A stretch of 64,000 bases of DNA, taken from Fodinibius roseus (GTDB lineage Bacteria; Bacteroidota; Rhodothermia; Balneolales; Balneolaceae). Position 1 is the stretch's first letter, and the number at the start of each line of letters is the position of its first letter. The stretch is from positions 1 to 64,000 of the forward strand of contig NZ_FQUS01000010.1 in NCBI RefSeq assembly GCF_900129315.1, read 5' to 3'. Of the stretch, positions 34,702-44,093 are shown in pieces. The translations under genes were made by a program, and so were the position numbers. Below the pieces are notes generated by a model that saw only the letters and a program-made list of their open reading frames with translations, ran no database searches and was not told where the DNA came from.

Positions 34702-36861
34702 GTGGATATTTTTTCTGCCGCCCCGCATCATGATATACTGATGCTCGTTATACAGGTGGGTATTTTGTTATTGGCTGCCCGGACATTGGGAGAGGTTGCC
34801 CGACGGTTGGGACAACCTTCCGTAGTTGGGGAAATTTTAGCGGGTATTATATTAGGGCCTTCCCTGTTAAGCAGTCTCTTCCCTGAATTCGGGCATTATA
34901 TGATTCCGCAAAATGAGGTGCAGGGTTACCTGTTGGAGACTGTCAGCCTGCTTGGAGCGATGTTTTTAATGCTCATAACGGGACTGGAGACCGATATTAA
35001 ACTCATTAAGCGTCACGCCCGCACGGCAATCGGGGTCTCGTTTGGAGGAATTACCATTACCTTTGCCACGGGGTTCTTGCTGGGACAATATCTCCCCGAT
35101 TTCCTGGTGGCGGATCCCGGTAACCGCCTTATTTTTGAACTGTTTGTAGCGGTATCGCTGTCCATATCCGCTATTCCGGTGATTGCCAAGGTACTGATGG
35201 ATCTCGATTTGATGCGTCGTGATATTGGCCAGACAATTATTGCTGCAGGGATGAGCGATGATACGACGGGCTGGATTTTGTTATCTATCGTAGCGGGATT
35301 GGCAAGCGGGGAGGCAGTGACTGCAGGAACCGTGTTGCAGATTGTAGGCAGCGTAGTGGCATTTATGATTCTGAGTTTTACAGTGGGACGCTGGCTTGTG
35401 CGTAAGCTATTAATTTTTGTGCAGGATGAAGTGGAAAGCAGCGACCGCCTCTTGACGCTGGTCGTTGTTATGATGTTCGTGTGGGGTGCTATTACCCAGG
35501 CTCTTAATCTGGAAGCGGTATTGGGGGCGTTTGTTGTGGGGATTCTGTTCGGAATGATGCCGCGTCTGCCGGAAAGTGTGATTCATAACCTCGAAAGCGT
35601 AGCTCTTGCTGTTTTTGCTCCCATCTTTTTTGCGGTAGCGGGACTAAAAGTCAACATGCTGAACCTCCTGGAGCCTACGCTTATTATGATTACACTGGTG
35701 GTGATTGCCGTGGCAACGCTGGGTAAAATTACCGGCACCTATTTCGGGGCGCGTGTAATAGGGGGTAAAGATCACTGGTCGGCCCTCAGCTTTGGTGCGG
35801 GCCTCAATGCCCGTGGGGCCATGGAAATTATTATTGCCACTATTGGCTTGAATTTGGGAATTCTTGCTCAGGATATGTTTTCTATCATCGTCGTAATGGC
35901 TATGGCTACCTCTCTGATGGCGCCTTCTGCTCTCAGATGGGTGCTAAAACGGGTGGAAATAGGGGCAGAAGAAGAGGAGCGCTTAAAAAAAGAAGAGATG
36001 GAAGCGGAAAGCCTTATCGCGGGTGTCCATCGTATACTGTTGCCGGTGCGGTTACGTTCTGGGGATTTGGATAAACTTGCCATCCAGTCCGTTGAAGCGA
36101 AAGTGTTGGAATTGTTGGGTCGGGAATCGGAATTGTCGGTTACATTATTTACCGTGGCAAGGGATAACAACGAAGATGAGTGTAAGGATTATTTGGATGA
36201 GCTGTCGGAGTATTTTGCGCAGGATGAAATAGTAAAAAAAGTTGTCGCAGAACAGAATATCGGGGATGCGATATTGGATGAAGCCAGGAAAGACTATGAA
36301 CTTCTGGTACTTGGTGCTACCGAACGACAGACGAATTCTTCTCATCTCTTTAGTCCCCTTATTGACTATTTGGCAAGAGTAGCTCCCTGTCCGACGCTTA
36401 TTGTACAGGGGCGTAAAATTGATGAACAGTGGAGTCCTGAACGCATCCTGGTCCCGACCAATGGCTCTAAAGCGGCCCGAAATGCCGTTGATTTGGGACT
36501 TTTTATTGCTAAATCGGACTCCCTTCATGAAGTTTCCATGTTAAATGTCGTGATAGATAATTATGGAGATACACCTTACCATGTACGGCAGTTTAAAAAG
36601 GATAACGAAATTAAAATTGCCAATAACATCATGAGTGACTTGCAGGAAATGGGAGAAGCAATGGGGGTGAAAACACAAACTGTGGTTGAGCGTGGTGAAA
36701 GCCCTGAACAGGCGATTTATAATTTTACCGTTGATAACGAGATTGATCTTGTTATTCTGGGTACCAATGTTCGTCCGGGTTCTCACCGGCTCTATCTGGG
36801 CCACAGGGTTGAAACGATTCTCGACCAAAGTCCCTGTCCGGTACTTATTTTAAATACCTGA
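34702..36861 (+). CDS. CPA2-type cation:proton antiporter with tandem Usp domains
   Basis: 719 residues. Residues 1-415 form a Kef-type Na+/H+ exchanger with about 12-13 helices (RRLGQPSVVGEILAGIILGP in the first part; AGMSDDTTGWILL with the paired ion-binding Asp residues). The C-terminal 290 residues hold two Usp-like domains (about 435-572 ending CPTLIVQG, and 578-719 with LGHRVETILDQSPCPVLIL). These may bind nucleotide and gate transport. Start is GTG, with MDIFSAAPHH as the N-terminus. It exchanges K+ or Na+ for H+ at the inner membrane. Confidence 0.92.
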   Translation: MDIFSAAPHHDILMLVIQVGILLLAARTLGEVARRLGQPSVVGEILAGIILGPSLLSSLFPEFGHYMIPQNEVQGYLLETVSLLGAMFLMLITGLETDIKLIKRHARTAIGVSFGGITITFATGFLLGQYLPDFLVADPGNRLIFELFVAVSLSISAIPVIAKVLMDLDLMRRDIGQTIIAAGMSDDTTGWILLSIVAGLASGEAVTAGTVLQIVGSVVAFMILSFTVGRWLVRKLLIFVQDEVESSDRLLTLVVVMMFVWGAITQALNLEAVLGAFVVGILFGMMPRLPESVIHNLESVALAVFAPIFFAVAGLKVNMLNLLEPTLIMITLVVIAVATLGKITGTYFGARVIGGKDHWSALSFGAGLNARGAMEIIIATIGLNLGILAQDMFSIIVVMAMATSLMAPSALRWVLKRVEIGAEEEERLKKEEMEAESLIAGVHRILLPVRLRSGDLDKLAIQSVEAKVLELLGRESELSVTLFTVARDNNEDECKDYLDELSEYFAQDEIVKKVVAEQNIGDAILDEARKDYELLVLGATERQTNSSHLFSPLIDYLARVAPCPTLIVQGRKIDEQWSPERILVPTNGSKAARNAVDLGLFIAKSDSLHEVSMLNVVIDNYGDTPYHVRQFKKDNEIKIANNIMSDLQEMGEAMGVKTQTVVERGESPEQAIYNFTVDNEIDLVILGTNVRPGSHRLYLGHRVETILDQSPCPVLILNT

Positions 36862-37083
36862 GAAAGCTTTTCGTATTACCAAAATCTGAGCACAATGATG
36901 TTCGTTGCAGGTATGGATATAAAAAATATAGTTTTTATGAGAGACAATATGGGGGTACGCCGTATTTTTTGTCCACAACACATGATATATCGATAGATCT
37001 GTGTAATAGCAGGCTGTTTTATTTATTATAGCATTTTGATAAATATTCCGCCTTGCCACAGCTGTGCAATGGTTCCATGGACT

Positions 37084-37112
37084 GCGTTGAATCACAGATG
37101 TTTATTCAACGC
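37084..37112. other. Inverted repeat between convergent antiporter genes
   Basis: GCGTTGAAT and ATTCAACGC form a perfect 9-bp stem with an 11-base loop, about 220 bases after the CPA2 stop and 85 before the CPA1 stop. It has no T-tract on either side, so it may be only a transcript-end hairpin. The rest of 36862-37196 shows no gene. Confidence 0.35.
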
Positions 37113-37196
37113 CGGAAGGTATGCACCATCGCGTATTGGTATTAATGCCCGTTTTTTCGGCCTGATTATAGTCATATATCTTGCCGGGAATAAAGG

Positions 37197-39059
37197 TCAG
37201 GAAGTATCCGAAGCCTGTATAGCCTGAGAGGTGGAAGAGCTGTTTTCTGTACTGTCTTGGATTTCTTCGTTAGTTATTGAAATATAAAAAACTTTGTCCC
37301 CTTTGGTTGGCGCCGGGGGATTATTTACCGTGTAGGGATGGATCTCGTTTGTGGAAGTTATTACAAAAAGTGGAATGTATTGTTCTCCTATGGCCTCTTT
37401 GAATGAAGCGAAGGTGGAATTATCGGTAATTTTTTGAACGGAGAGCGGTTCATCCCCCTTGATAATAGTTGACATTTTCTCAAAATTGAGTTGTTCATTG
37501 AAGAGTGTCCTTCCACTTAGGTGGCTGCTGACATCTTTGTTGCCTTTTTCTCCCCGGGTATTGGGTGGAAGCTGGAAAACATATGACCGGCCGAAGATCT
37601 CACTGAAACGGAGCGCTGCCAGCGAATTGACTTCATCGTTCGGGGTAAGGGCCAGTAACCTGCCCACACCGTCCAGATCAATTTTTTCCAGTGCAAATTC
37701 GGAAAGTATATTACCGTGATAAGTTCCTATATTTTTGTCTTCTGCTTTGGCTATATTCCTCCAGTTTGAATCTGCCACTAACACCTTGAATCCTTCGCGT
37801 TTAATGGCTTCGGCAATTTTCAGAGACCATTCATGAGCCCCTAAAATGAGAATGCCATTGGGAACCGGTTTCGCGACTCCCAATTTACGAGCCACCCAGG
37901 AAGCCGGCAGCCCGTAAATCGTTACGGTACTGATAATAACAAGGAATACAATGGGAACAAGCTGATCAGCATGCTCAAAGCCATTCTGAGCCAGGCTGAT
38001 AGCAAAAATCGAAGAAATGGATGCCGCTACTACACCGCGGGGAGCCATCCAGCAAAGAAAAAGCTTTTCACGCCAATTGATATCTGAAAAAAATGTCGAG
38101 ATATATACCGCCAGGGGACGTGCTACAAAGATGAGAATGACAAGAAATCCGAAGAGATTCCAGCTTAAATTGGCAAGAAGGCCTTCGAGCTCAACTCGTG
38201 CTGCCAATAAAATAAAGAGGGCCGATAACAACAATACCCGCAAATTTTCCTTAAACTCAGTGATATGATTAATGCGGGCTGATGTCTGATTGGCAAGCGC
38301 AATGCCCATAAGTGTGGTAGCCCACAGGCCGGACTCGTGCTGAAGCATATTGGATGCTGTAAATACCGTTACGACCACCATTAAACTAATAGGGTTCTGC
38401 AGGTAATCGGGCAGGAGATGTCTTTTTAACAGAAAGTAAATCAGTGCAGCTCCGGCCAATCCTACGAGGGTACCGAAGAATATCGTCTTAACAATACTCA
38501 TTACTGCCAGACTGGTAGCCGCAGAGACACTGGTACTTAAAATGACTTCAAAGACGAGTACGGCCAGCATAGCTCCGATAGGATCGATGACAATCCCTTC
38601 CCATTTTAAAATAGATCCCACTTGTCCGGAGGGACGTACTTGCCGGAGCAATGGAATAATTACTGTAGGACCGGTAACAACCAGTATCGCTCCCAGAAGA
38701 ATGGATAGTTCCCACCCGAAAGGGAATAAATAATGGGCCGACAAGGAAATAATGCCCCATGTAAGTAATACTCCTATACTTACCAGGTTTCCAATAATTC
38801 CGCCAATATTTTTTAACTCGGAAAAGCTCAGGCTCAGCCCGCCTTCAAAGAGAATGATCGCAACGGAAACGGAAATAAAAGGAGCTAAAAGATCTCCCAT
38901 CAAAACATCCGGTTGGAGCAACCCAAAGACCGGACCCGCCATTATACCCGAAATAAGCAGCAACAGGATAGCCGGTAATTTAAACTTCCATGCAATCCAT
39001 TGAGCACCAATCCCGAAAAGGAGAATGCTGGTAATGCCTATTAGTAAATGTTCTTCCAT
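37197..39059 (-). CDS. CPA1 (NhaP-type) sodium:proton antiporter with TrkA-N-like domain
   Basis: 620 residues. The first ~390 form the antiporter (about 12 helices; ISGIMAGPVFGLLQPD, EGGLSLSFSELKNIGG, KWEGIVIDPIGAMLAV with the conserved Asp, MAPRGVVAASISSIFA). Then ILILGAHEWSLKIAEAIKREGFKVLVADSN starts a TrkA-N/RCK-like Rossmann domain with a GAHEWS version of the GxGxxG loop. Its C-terminal domain (PPAPTKGDKVFYI) resembles TrkA-C loosely. It probably exports Na+ and may sense nucleotides. It is transcribed leftward, divergent from the small membrane protein at 39380. Confidence 0.92.
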   Translation of the reverse strand: MEEHLLIGITSILLFGIGAQWIAWKFKLPAILLLLISGIMAGPVFGLLQPDVLMGDLLAPFISVSVAIILFEGGLSLSFSELKNIGGIIGNLVSIGVLLTWGIISLSAHYLFPFGWELSILLGAILVVTGPTVIIPLLRQVRPSGQVGSILKWEGIVIDPIGAMLAVLVFEVILSTSVSAATSLAVMSIVKTIFFGTLVGLAGAALIYFLLKRHLLPDYLQNPISLMVVVTVFTASNMLQHESGLWATTLMGIALANQTSARINHITEFKENLRVLLLSALFILLAARVELEGLLANLSWNLFGFLVILIFVARPLAVYISTFFSDINWREKLFLCWMAPRGVVAASISSIFAISLAQNGFEHADQLVPIVFLVIISTVTIYGLPASWVARKLGVAKPVPNGILILGAHEWSLKIAEAIKREGFKVLVADSNWRNIAKAEDKNIGTYHGNILSEFALEKIDLDGVGRLLALTPNDEVNSLAALRFSEIFGRSYVFQLPPNTRGEKGNKDVSSHLSGRTLFNEQLNFEKMSTIIKGDEPLSVQKITDNSTFASFKEAIGEQYIPLFVITSTNEIHPYTVNNPPAPTKGDKVFYISITNEEIQDSTENSSSTSQAIQASDTS

Positions 39060-39227
39060 AAAATAAGATAAATCAAACCACCCGGTGCTACATAATAGAA
39101 AGGTGAAAAGTTAATTCATTGTATCGAAGATATAAAAATCAGCAAATGAAATATTATAACCAAAGTTTTTTATGTAATTTTCTGGCAATGGTATAATGCT
39201 TAAAAACCAGTAAAGAGGGACTCTTTC

Positions 39228-39250
39228 TTTATTGGTAAAAAACCAATAAA
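39228..39250 (+). other. AT-rich hairpin in a divergent promoter region
   Basis: TTTATTGGT and ACCAATAAA form a perfect 9-bp inverted repeat around AAAAA, followed by ATAAAAAT. It lies about 130 bases before the small membrane protein. It could be an operator or a small terminator; no gene is seen in 39060-39379. Confidence 0.3.
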
Positions 39251-39379
39251 ATAAAAATTGAGAGCACAAGCCAAGGAGGTTTGTGAACATAGAAACGCTG
39301 TATCATTAAAATTAGTTGTACAGTTTCATAATGGGCCGGCTATAAATCTATTTATATTTAAATATAAATCTTATGCTAT

Positions 39380-39607
39380 ATGAGCAGACCGTTTAAAAAA
39401 TTTTTTCTATCTGAGTTTCTGTGGCTGATGGGGCTTATTTTGATTGCAGCGGTAGTGGAATACGTCATAATTGTACTGTTTGATCTTCATCCTGTACTAA
39501 GTGTGAAAATACAAGGCCTGATAGGCTTAACCGTTATTGCCTATGGGATAAGAATGGTTGCCCGGCTTATGGCCGGCATGCAGGAATCCCCTGAAGAAGA
39601 GAAATAA
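39380..39607 (+). CDS. Small two-helix membrane protein, unknown function
   Basis: 75 residues that I do not recognise. Two hydrophobic stretches (about 10-32 and 44-64) flank a short loop DLHPVLSVKIQ, with a positive N-terminus (MSRPFKKFF) and an acidic tail (ESPEEEK), as in a small inner-membrane hairpin protein. It lies 115 bases before the first APC permease on the same strand and may be co-transcribed with it, perhaps as an accessory subunit. Confidence 0.6.
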   Translation: MSRPFKKFFLSEFLWLMGLILIAAVVEYVIIVLFDLHPVLSVKIQGLIGLTVIAYGIRMVARLMAGMQESPEEEK

Positions 39608-39722
39608 ACAAATAGATGGTTTTGAGGCAGGAATGAGGATAACGCTTTAAAGCTCAATTCTTCTGAAAGCTGTTGATTAAATCATTTCCCGATACGGCTG
39701 ATTAATCAGAAAATTATTTTAT

Positions 39723-41849
39723 ATGATCGAGGAGGCTAAAAAACTTAAAAAAAAATTAGGTGCTTTTGACGTCTTTGCCATTGCGACAGGCGCTATGTTT
39801 AGCTCTGGCCTTTTTTTACTGCCCGGACTTGCAGCAGGAGAAACGGGTCCTTCTGTTTTCCTGGCATATTTAGTGTCAGGACTATTCGTATTGCCCACCA
39901 TGCTGAGCAAGGCAGAATTGGCAACCGCTTTTCCACGCGCAGGGGGGACATACTATATTATTGACCGAACACTTGGTCCCCTCATGGGAAGTATCGGGGG
40001 AATTGGTTCCTGGCTGTCTCTTGTATTTAAAAGTGCCTTTGCATTGATCGGGATGGGAGCATACATATCCATATTTTTTGAGGTGCCTATTACCCCTGTG
40101 GCCATCATTTTAACCGTAGCATTCGGAGCGCTGAATATTTTCGGGGCCAAAGAGACAAGCAAGCTCCAAAATATATTGGTTGTGACATTAATCTCTATCA
40201 TGGCCTTCTATCTTGTCCAGGGGTTTTCATACCTGTTTTCTCTTGATTTCCTGGATATCCACCGAAAACAGTTCACCCCGTTTTTTACGAATGGCATTCA
40301 GGGATTTTTTGCTACGGTTGGTATGGTTTTTGTTTCTTACGCGGGACTTACGAAAGTGGTTAGTGTTGCCGAAGAGGTGGAGAATCCGGATCGCAATATC
40401 CCCCGGGGGATGTTTCTTTCTATATTTACAGCTATTACGGTTTATGTGGCAGGGGTATATATTATGACCGCCGTTCTTGAGCCCGCTGCCTTTAGAGAAG
40501 ATCTAACCCCCGTTGCTACGGCCGGCGAGATTTTCCTGAGTTGGTTGCCTGGTGATATTGGGCTTATCTTGGTTGTTATTGCGGCCATCGCCGCTTTTGC
40601 TTCAACAGGAAACGCAGGTATCATGTCTGCGTCCAGATTTCCGTTGGCTATGGCACGGGATAACTTAGTCCATCCTAAACTTGCCCAAATAGGCAAATTT
40701 GATACTCCTGCCATATCGATAATAGCTACTACCGGCATGATGGTATTTTTATTACTGGTCTTTAATGTCAAGGAAGTAGCTAAACTGGCCAGTGCATTTA
40801 AACTACTTTTGTTTGGGCTGTTGAACCTGGCGGTCATCGTAATGCGTGAAAGTAAAATCAAAGAATATGATCCCGGGTATATAGCCCCATTCTATCCCTG
40901 GATTCAGATGATGGGAATATTGATATCGGGCCTGTTAATCCTTGAAATGGGGATATTGTCCATTATGTTTACCGTTGCAATCATGCTTTTATCGGTGGTG
41001 TGGTATTATTATTACGCCTATAACCAGATTGACAGGCAGGGTGCCATCTATCATGTCCATGAACGGTTGGGCCAGTTCAAAGACCGGGGTCTGGAACGTG
41101 AAATGCGCCGTATTATGCAGGAAAAGGGATTGCGAGAGGAAGATCCTTATGAGTTGGTTGTCAGCAAAGCAGCAGTATTGGATGTGGAAGAGCCTGATGT
41201 TACTTATGAATATATTGTGAGGAAGGCCAGTCATAATTTGGCGGCAAGGGTAAACGTGGAGGCGGATCAGTTGTTCCAGGAATTTGAGGAAATGAGTGGT
41301 TTTGGGGTTATACCTATTGGAGAAGGGGCTGCATTGAATCATTCAAGACTGAACGTAAAAACAGAACCGGAATTGTTTATCATTCGCGTGAAAGATGGGT
41401 TATCAGTGCCGGCCAAACATTTTAAGTCATCAGCCGACGATGAAAAAGCAGGCGAAAATAAATTGTATGCTATTTTCTTTTTAGTCAGCTCTGAGGATAA
41501 TGCTACCCAACACCTGCGTTTTCTTGCACACTTAGCTGATATGATTGATCAGGACGATTTTTTACAACGCTGGTTAAAAGCAGATAATGAAGGTGAAATA
41601 AGAGAAATCCTGTTACGAAATGAACGATTTATTAATCTGAAAATTCGGTCTGACGACGAAACGGGCAGGATGATTGGAAAGAAAATACATGAAATTGAAT
41701 TGCCCGGCGAGAGCCTTATAGCAATACTTAAACATGAGGATCAGATCAGTATTCCCCATGGCAATACTATTATCCGGGATGGTGATGAGCTCTCAATTAT
41801 TGGTGAAGCTGATGACATTAAAAGAATTAAAGAGCTTAAAAAAAATTAA
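39723..41849 (+). CDS. APC permease fused to PTS EIIA-like and RCK_C domains, copy 1
   Basis: 708 residues. Residues 10-430 are an amino acid-polyamine-organocation permease of about 12 helices (FAIATGAMFSSGLFLLPGLA at helix 1). Residues 500-615 fit the fructose/nitrogen-type PTS EIIA fold: GVIPIGEGAALNHSRL corresponds to the phospho-site, with His at residue 540 (codon 41340-41342), and FFLVSSEDNATQHLRFLAHLADM to the core. Residues 620-708 fit the TrkA-C/RCK_C domain (IGKKIHEIELPGESLIAIL, PHGNTIIRDGDELSIIG). The transported solute is unknown. The domains suggest control by phosphorylation and by a small ligand. A close paralogue follows 98 bases later. Confidence 0.88.
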   Translation: MIEEAKKLKKKLGAFDVFAIATGAMFSSGLFLLPGLAAGETGPSVFLAYLVSGLFVLPTMLSKAELATAFPRAGGTYYIIDRTLGPLMGSIGGIGSWLSLVFKSAFALIGMGAYISIFFEVPITPVAIILTVAFGALNIFGAKETSKLQNILVVTLISIMAFYLVQGFSYLFSLDFLDIHRKQFTPFFTNGIQGFFATVGMVFVSYAGLTKVVSVAEEVENPDRNIPRGMFLSIFTAITVYVAGVYIMTAVLEPAAFREDLTPVATAGEIFLSWLPGDIGLILVVIAAIAAFASTGNAGIMSASRFPLAMARDNLVHPKLAQIGKFDTPAISIIATTGMMVFLLLVFNVKEVAKLASAFKLLLFGLLNLAVIVMRESKIKEYDPGYIAPFYPWIQMMGILISGLLILEMGILSIMFTVAIMLLSVVWYYYYAYNQIDRQGAIYHVHERLGQFKDRGLEREMRRIMQEKGLREEDPYELVVSKAAVLDVEEPDVTYEYIVRKASHNLAARVNVEADQLFQEFEEMSGFGVIPIGEGAALNHSRLNVKTEPELFIIRVKDGLSVPAKHFKSSADDEKAGENKLYAIFFLVSSEDNATQHLRFLAHLADMIDQDDFLQRWLKADNEGEIREILLRNERFINLKIRSDDETGRMIGKKIHEIELPGESLIAILKHEDQISIPHGNTIIRDGDELSIIGEADDIKRIKELKKN

Positions 41850-41947
41850 TCATATATTGTGCTGTTTCCGGCGGGACTTCATGGTATTTTCTCGCAGGTA
41901 TCTATTCAGAAATAATTTTAAAAGAATATTTATAGTTTTTTGAAGAT

Positions 41948-44077
41948 ATGGAGCATGAAACGCTACAAAAACAATTGGGACTTTGGGATGTTTTTGCTAT
42001 CAGCACCGGAGCTATGTTCAGTTCAGGCTTTTTTCTGCTGCCGGGTCTGGCTGCCGCAGAAACAGGACCGTCGGTGTTTTTAGCTTATTTTTTTGCCGGT
42101 GTATTAGTTCTGCCAACGATGTTTAGCGTATCTGAACTATGCACCGCCATGCCTCGCGCAGGGGGGACTTATTATTTCATAGATCGGAGCCTCGGGCCGT
42201 TAATGGGAACGATAGGTGGCTTTGGATCGTGGTTGGCACTGGTTTTAAAAAGCGCTTTTGCTCTTATTGGTATGGGGGCCTACATAGGTATATTTATTGA
42301 GGTTCCGATAACGTTGGTTGCTGTTGTGCTTACTGTTTTTTTTGGAATAATCAATATTGTAGGGGCCAAGGAATCGAGTTTTCTTCAGAAAATTCTTGTG
42401 GCGGCTCTGTTGGGTATTATGTTTTTCTATATACTTCAGGGAGTCTTTCACTTCTTTTCTGTAAATTTCTTTGAACTTGCCCGACAACAGTTTACCCCTT
42501 TCTTTACCCATGGTATCAATGGTGTTTTATCAACAATAGGGATGGTTTTTGTTTCCTATGCAGGCCTCACAAAGGTAGCAAGTATTGCTGAGGAGGTAGA
42601 AAACCCCGACAAAAATATTCCCCTCGGTATGATACTATCCTTGATAGTGGCGGTTTTTGTCTATGTTGTTGGGGTTTACCTGATGGTGGGCCTTCTTGAT
42701 CCAGCTGCGCTCCGGGAAGATTTGACACCGGTAGCGACGGCCGGTGAGGTGTTCCTGGATTGGTTGCCTGAGCCCACGGGACTCATACTTGTTGTTATAG
42801 CTGCAATAGCCGCGTTTGCTTCTACGGGAAATGCAGGTATTATGTCAGCTTCCCGTTATCCCATGGCGATGGCCCGTGATCGATTGTTGAATAGTCGTTT
42901 TTCGGAGGTAAGTTCACGATTTGGCACTCCAAAGATATCTATTTTTGTCACTATCCTGTTAATGATATTTATCCTTCTCGTCTTCAATGTGGAAGCCGTC
43001 GCTAAATTGGCCAGTGCCTTTCAGCTACTGCTCTTCGGGCTACTCAATCTTGCCGTTATCGTAATGCGGGAAAGTAAGATTGAAGAGTATGACCCGGGAT
43101 TCAAGTCGCCCTTGTATCCCTGGATGCATATTGCGGGCATGATTATTTCCGTCTTACTTATTTTAGAAATGGGTTTCCTTTCTATCCTGTTTACAGCTCT
43201 TATTGCTGTGTTCAGTGTAGGATGGTACTACTATTATGGTTACGGCAATATTGAACGGGAAGGAGCTATTTTTCACGTGCATGCCAGGCTCGGTAAACGC
43301 CGGTACCGGGGACTGGAGTACGAAATGAGAGGTATTCTGCGGGAAAAAGGTCTTCGGGATGATGATCCATATGAAAAAGTGATTGCCCGATCCATCGTTG
43401 TCGACGAGACGAATCCTGAGATCAGTTATAAAACGTTGGTAAGAAAAGCATCCGAACATCTTGCTCCCCGTTTTCATATGGAATCCGATGATTTGTTCGA
43501 GCTGTTTTGTGAGGCCCAGAATTCGGGGACGATCCCCATTGGCCGGGGAGTCGCCCTTAATCATGTGCGCGTAGACCGGGATCGTCCATCAGAGATTGTT
43601 CTGGTAAGAATTCCTGAAACCATATCGATTGAATCGGAGGGCTATGAGCCTCTGAATGAGAATAAGCAAAATTCAGTTGAGGAGCTGCGGGCCATTATCT
43701 TTTTAGTGAGTTCGATTGAGCGATCGGGACAACATCTCCGGATTTTAGCACATATTGCAGAGATGGTTGATAATCCCCACTTCATGTCTCGTTGGAAGGG
43801 CGCTGGAAATGAGGGAGAACTTCGTGAAATTATGCTTCGTGACGAGCGATTTATAAATATCACGATTAACCCTCATAACGAAACCAAAAAATTAATAGGG
43901 AAGAAAATTAAAGACATTTCACTTCCGGGAGAAAGTCTCGTCGCTATTTTAAAACGCGATGGAGAGCTTAAAATTCCTCACGGCTATACTGTTGTAAAAG
44001 AGAACGACGAATTGTCTATCATAGGGGAGGTTGATGATATAAGCCTGATTAAGCAATGGAGGGAGGAAGACGAGTGA
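41948..44077 (+). CDS. APC permease fused to PTS EIIA-like and RCK_C domains, copy 2
   Basis: 709 residues, same domain order as copy 1 and similar along its whole length, so a tandem duplication that has diverged. The permease part begins FAISTGAMFSSGFFLLPGLA. The EIIA-like site is GTIPIGRGVALNHVRV, with His at residue 539 (codon 43562-43564). The RCK_C domain ends PHGYTVVKENDELSIIG. Differences cluster in the loop after the site His and in the acidic C-terminus, which may set different ligands or partners. It ends 16 bases from the stop of the convergent AsmA-like gene. Confidence 0.88.
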   Translation: MEHETLQKQLGLWDVFAISTGAMFSSGFFLLPGLAAAETGPSVFLAYFFAGVLVLPTMFSVSELCTAMPRAGGTYYFIDRSLGPLMGTIGGFGSWLALVLKSAFALIGMGAYIGIFIEVPITLVAVVLTVFFGIINIVGAKESSFLQKILVAALLGIMFFYILQGVFHFFSVNFFELARQQFTPFFTHGINGVLSTIGMVFVSYAGLTKVASIAEEVENPDKNIPLGMILSLIVAVFVYVVGVYLMVGLLDPAALREDLTPVATAGEVFLDWLPEPTGLILVVIAAIAAFASTGNAGIMSASRYPMAMARDRLLNSRFSEVSSRFGTPKISIFVTILLMIFILLVFNVEAVAKLASAFQLLLFGLLNLAVIVMRESKIEEYDPGFKSPLYPWMHIAGMIISVLLILEMGFLSILFTALIAVFSVGWYYYYGYGNIEREGAIFHVHARLGKRRYRGLEYEMRGILREKGLRDDDPYEKVIARSIVVDETNPEISYKTLVRKASEHLAPRFHMESDDLFELFCEAQNSGTIPIGRGVALNHVRVDRDRPSEIVLVRIPETISIESEGYEPLNENKQNSVEELRAIIFLVSSIERSGQHLRILAHIAEMVDNPHFMSRWKGAGNEGELREIMLRDERFINITINPHNETKKLIGKKIKDISLPGESLVAILKRDGELKIPHGYTVVKENDELSIIGEVDDISLIKQWREEDE

Positions 44078-44093
44078 GTAAATCGACTGCTCC

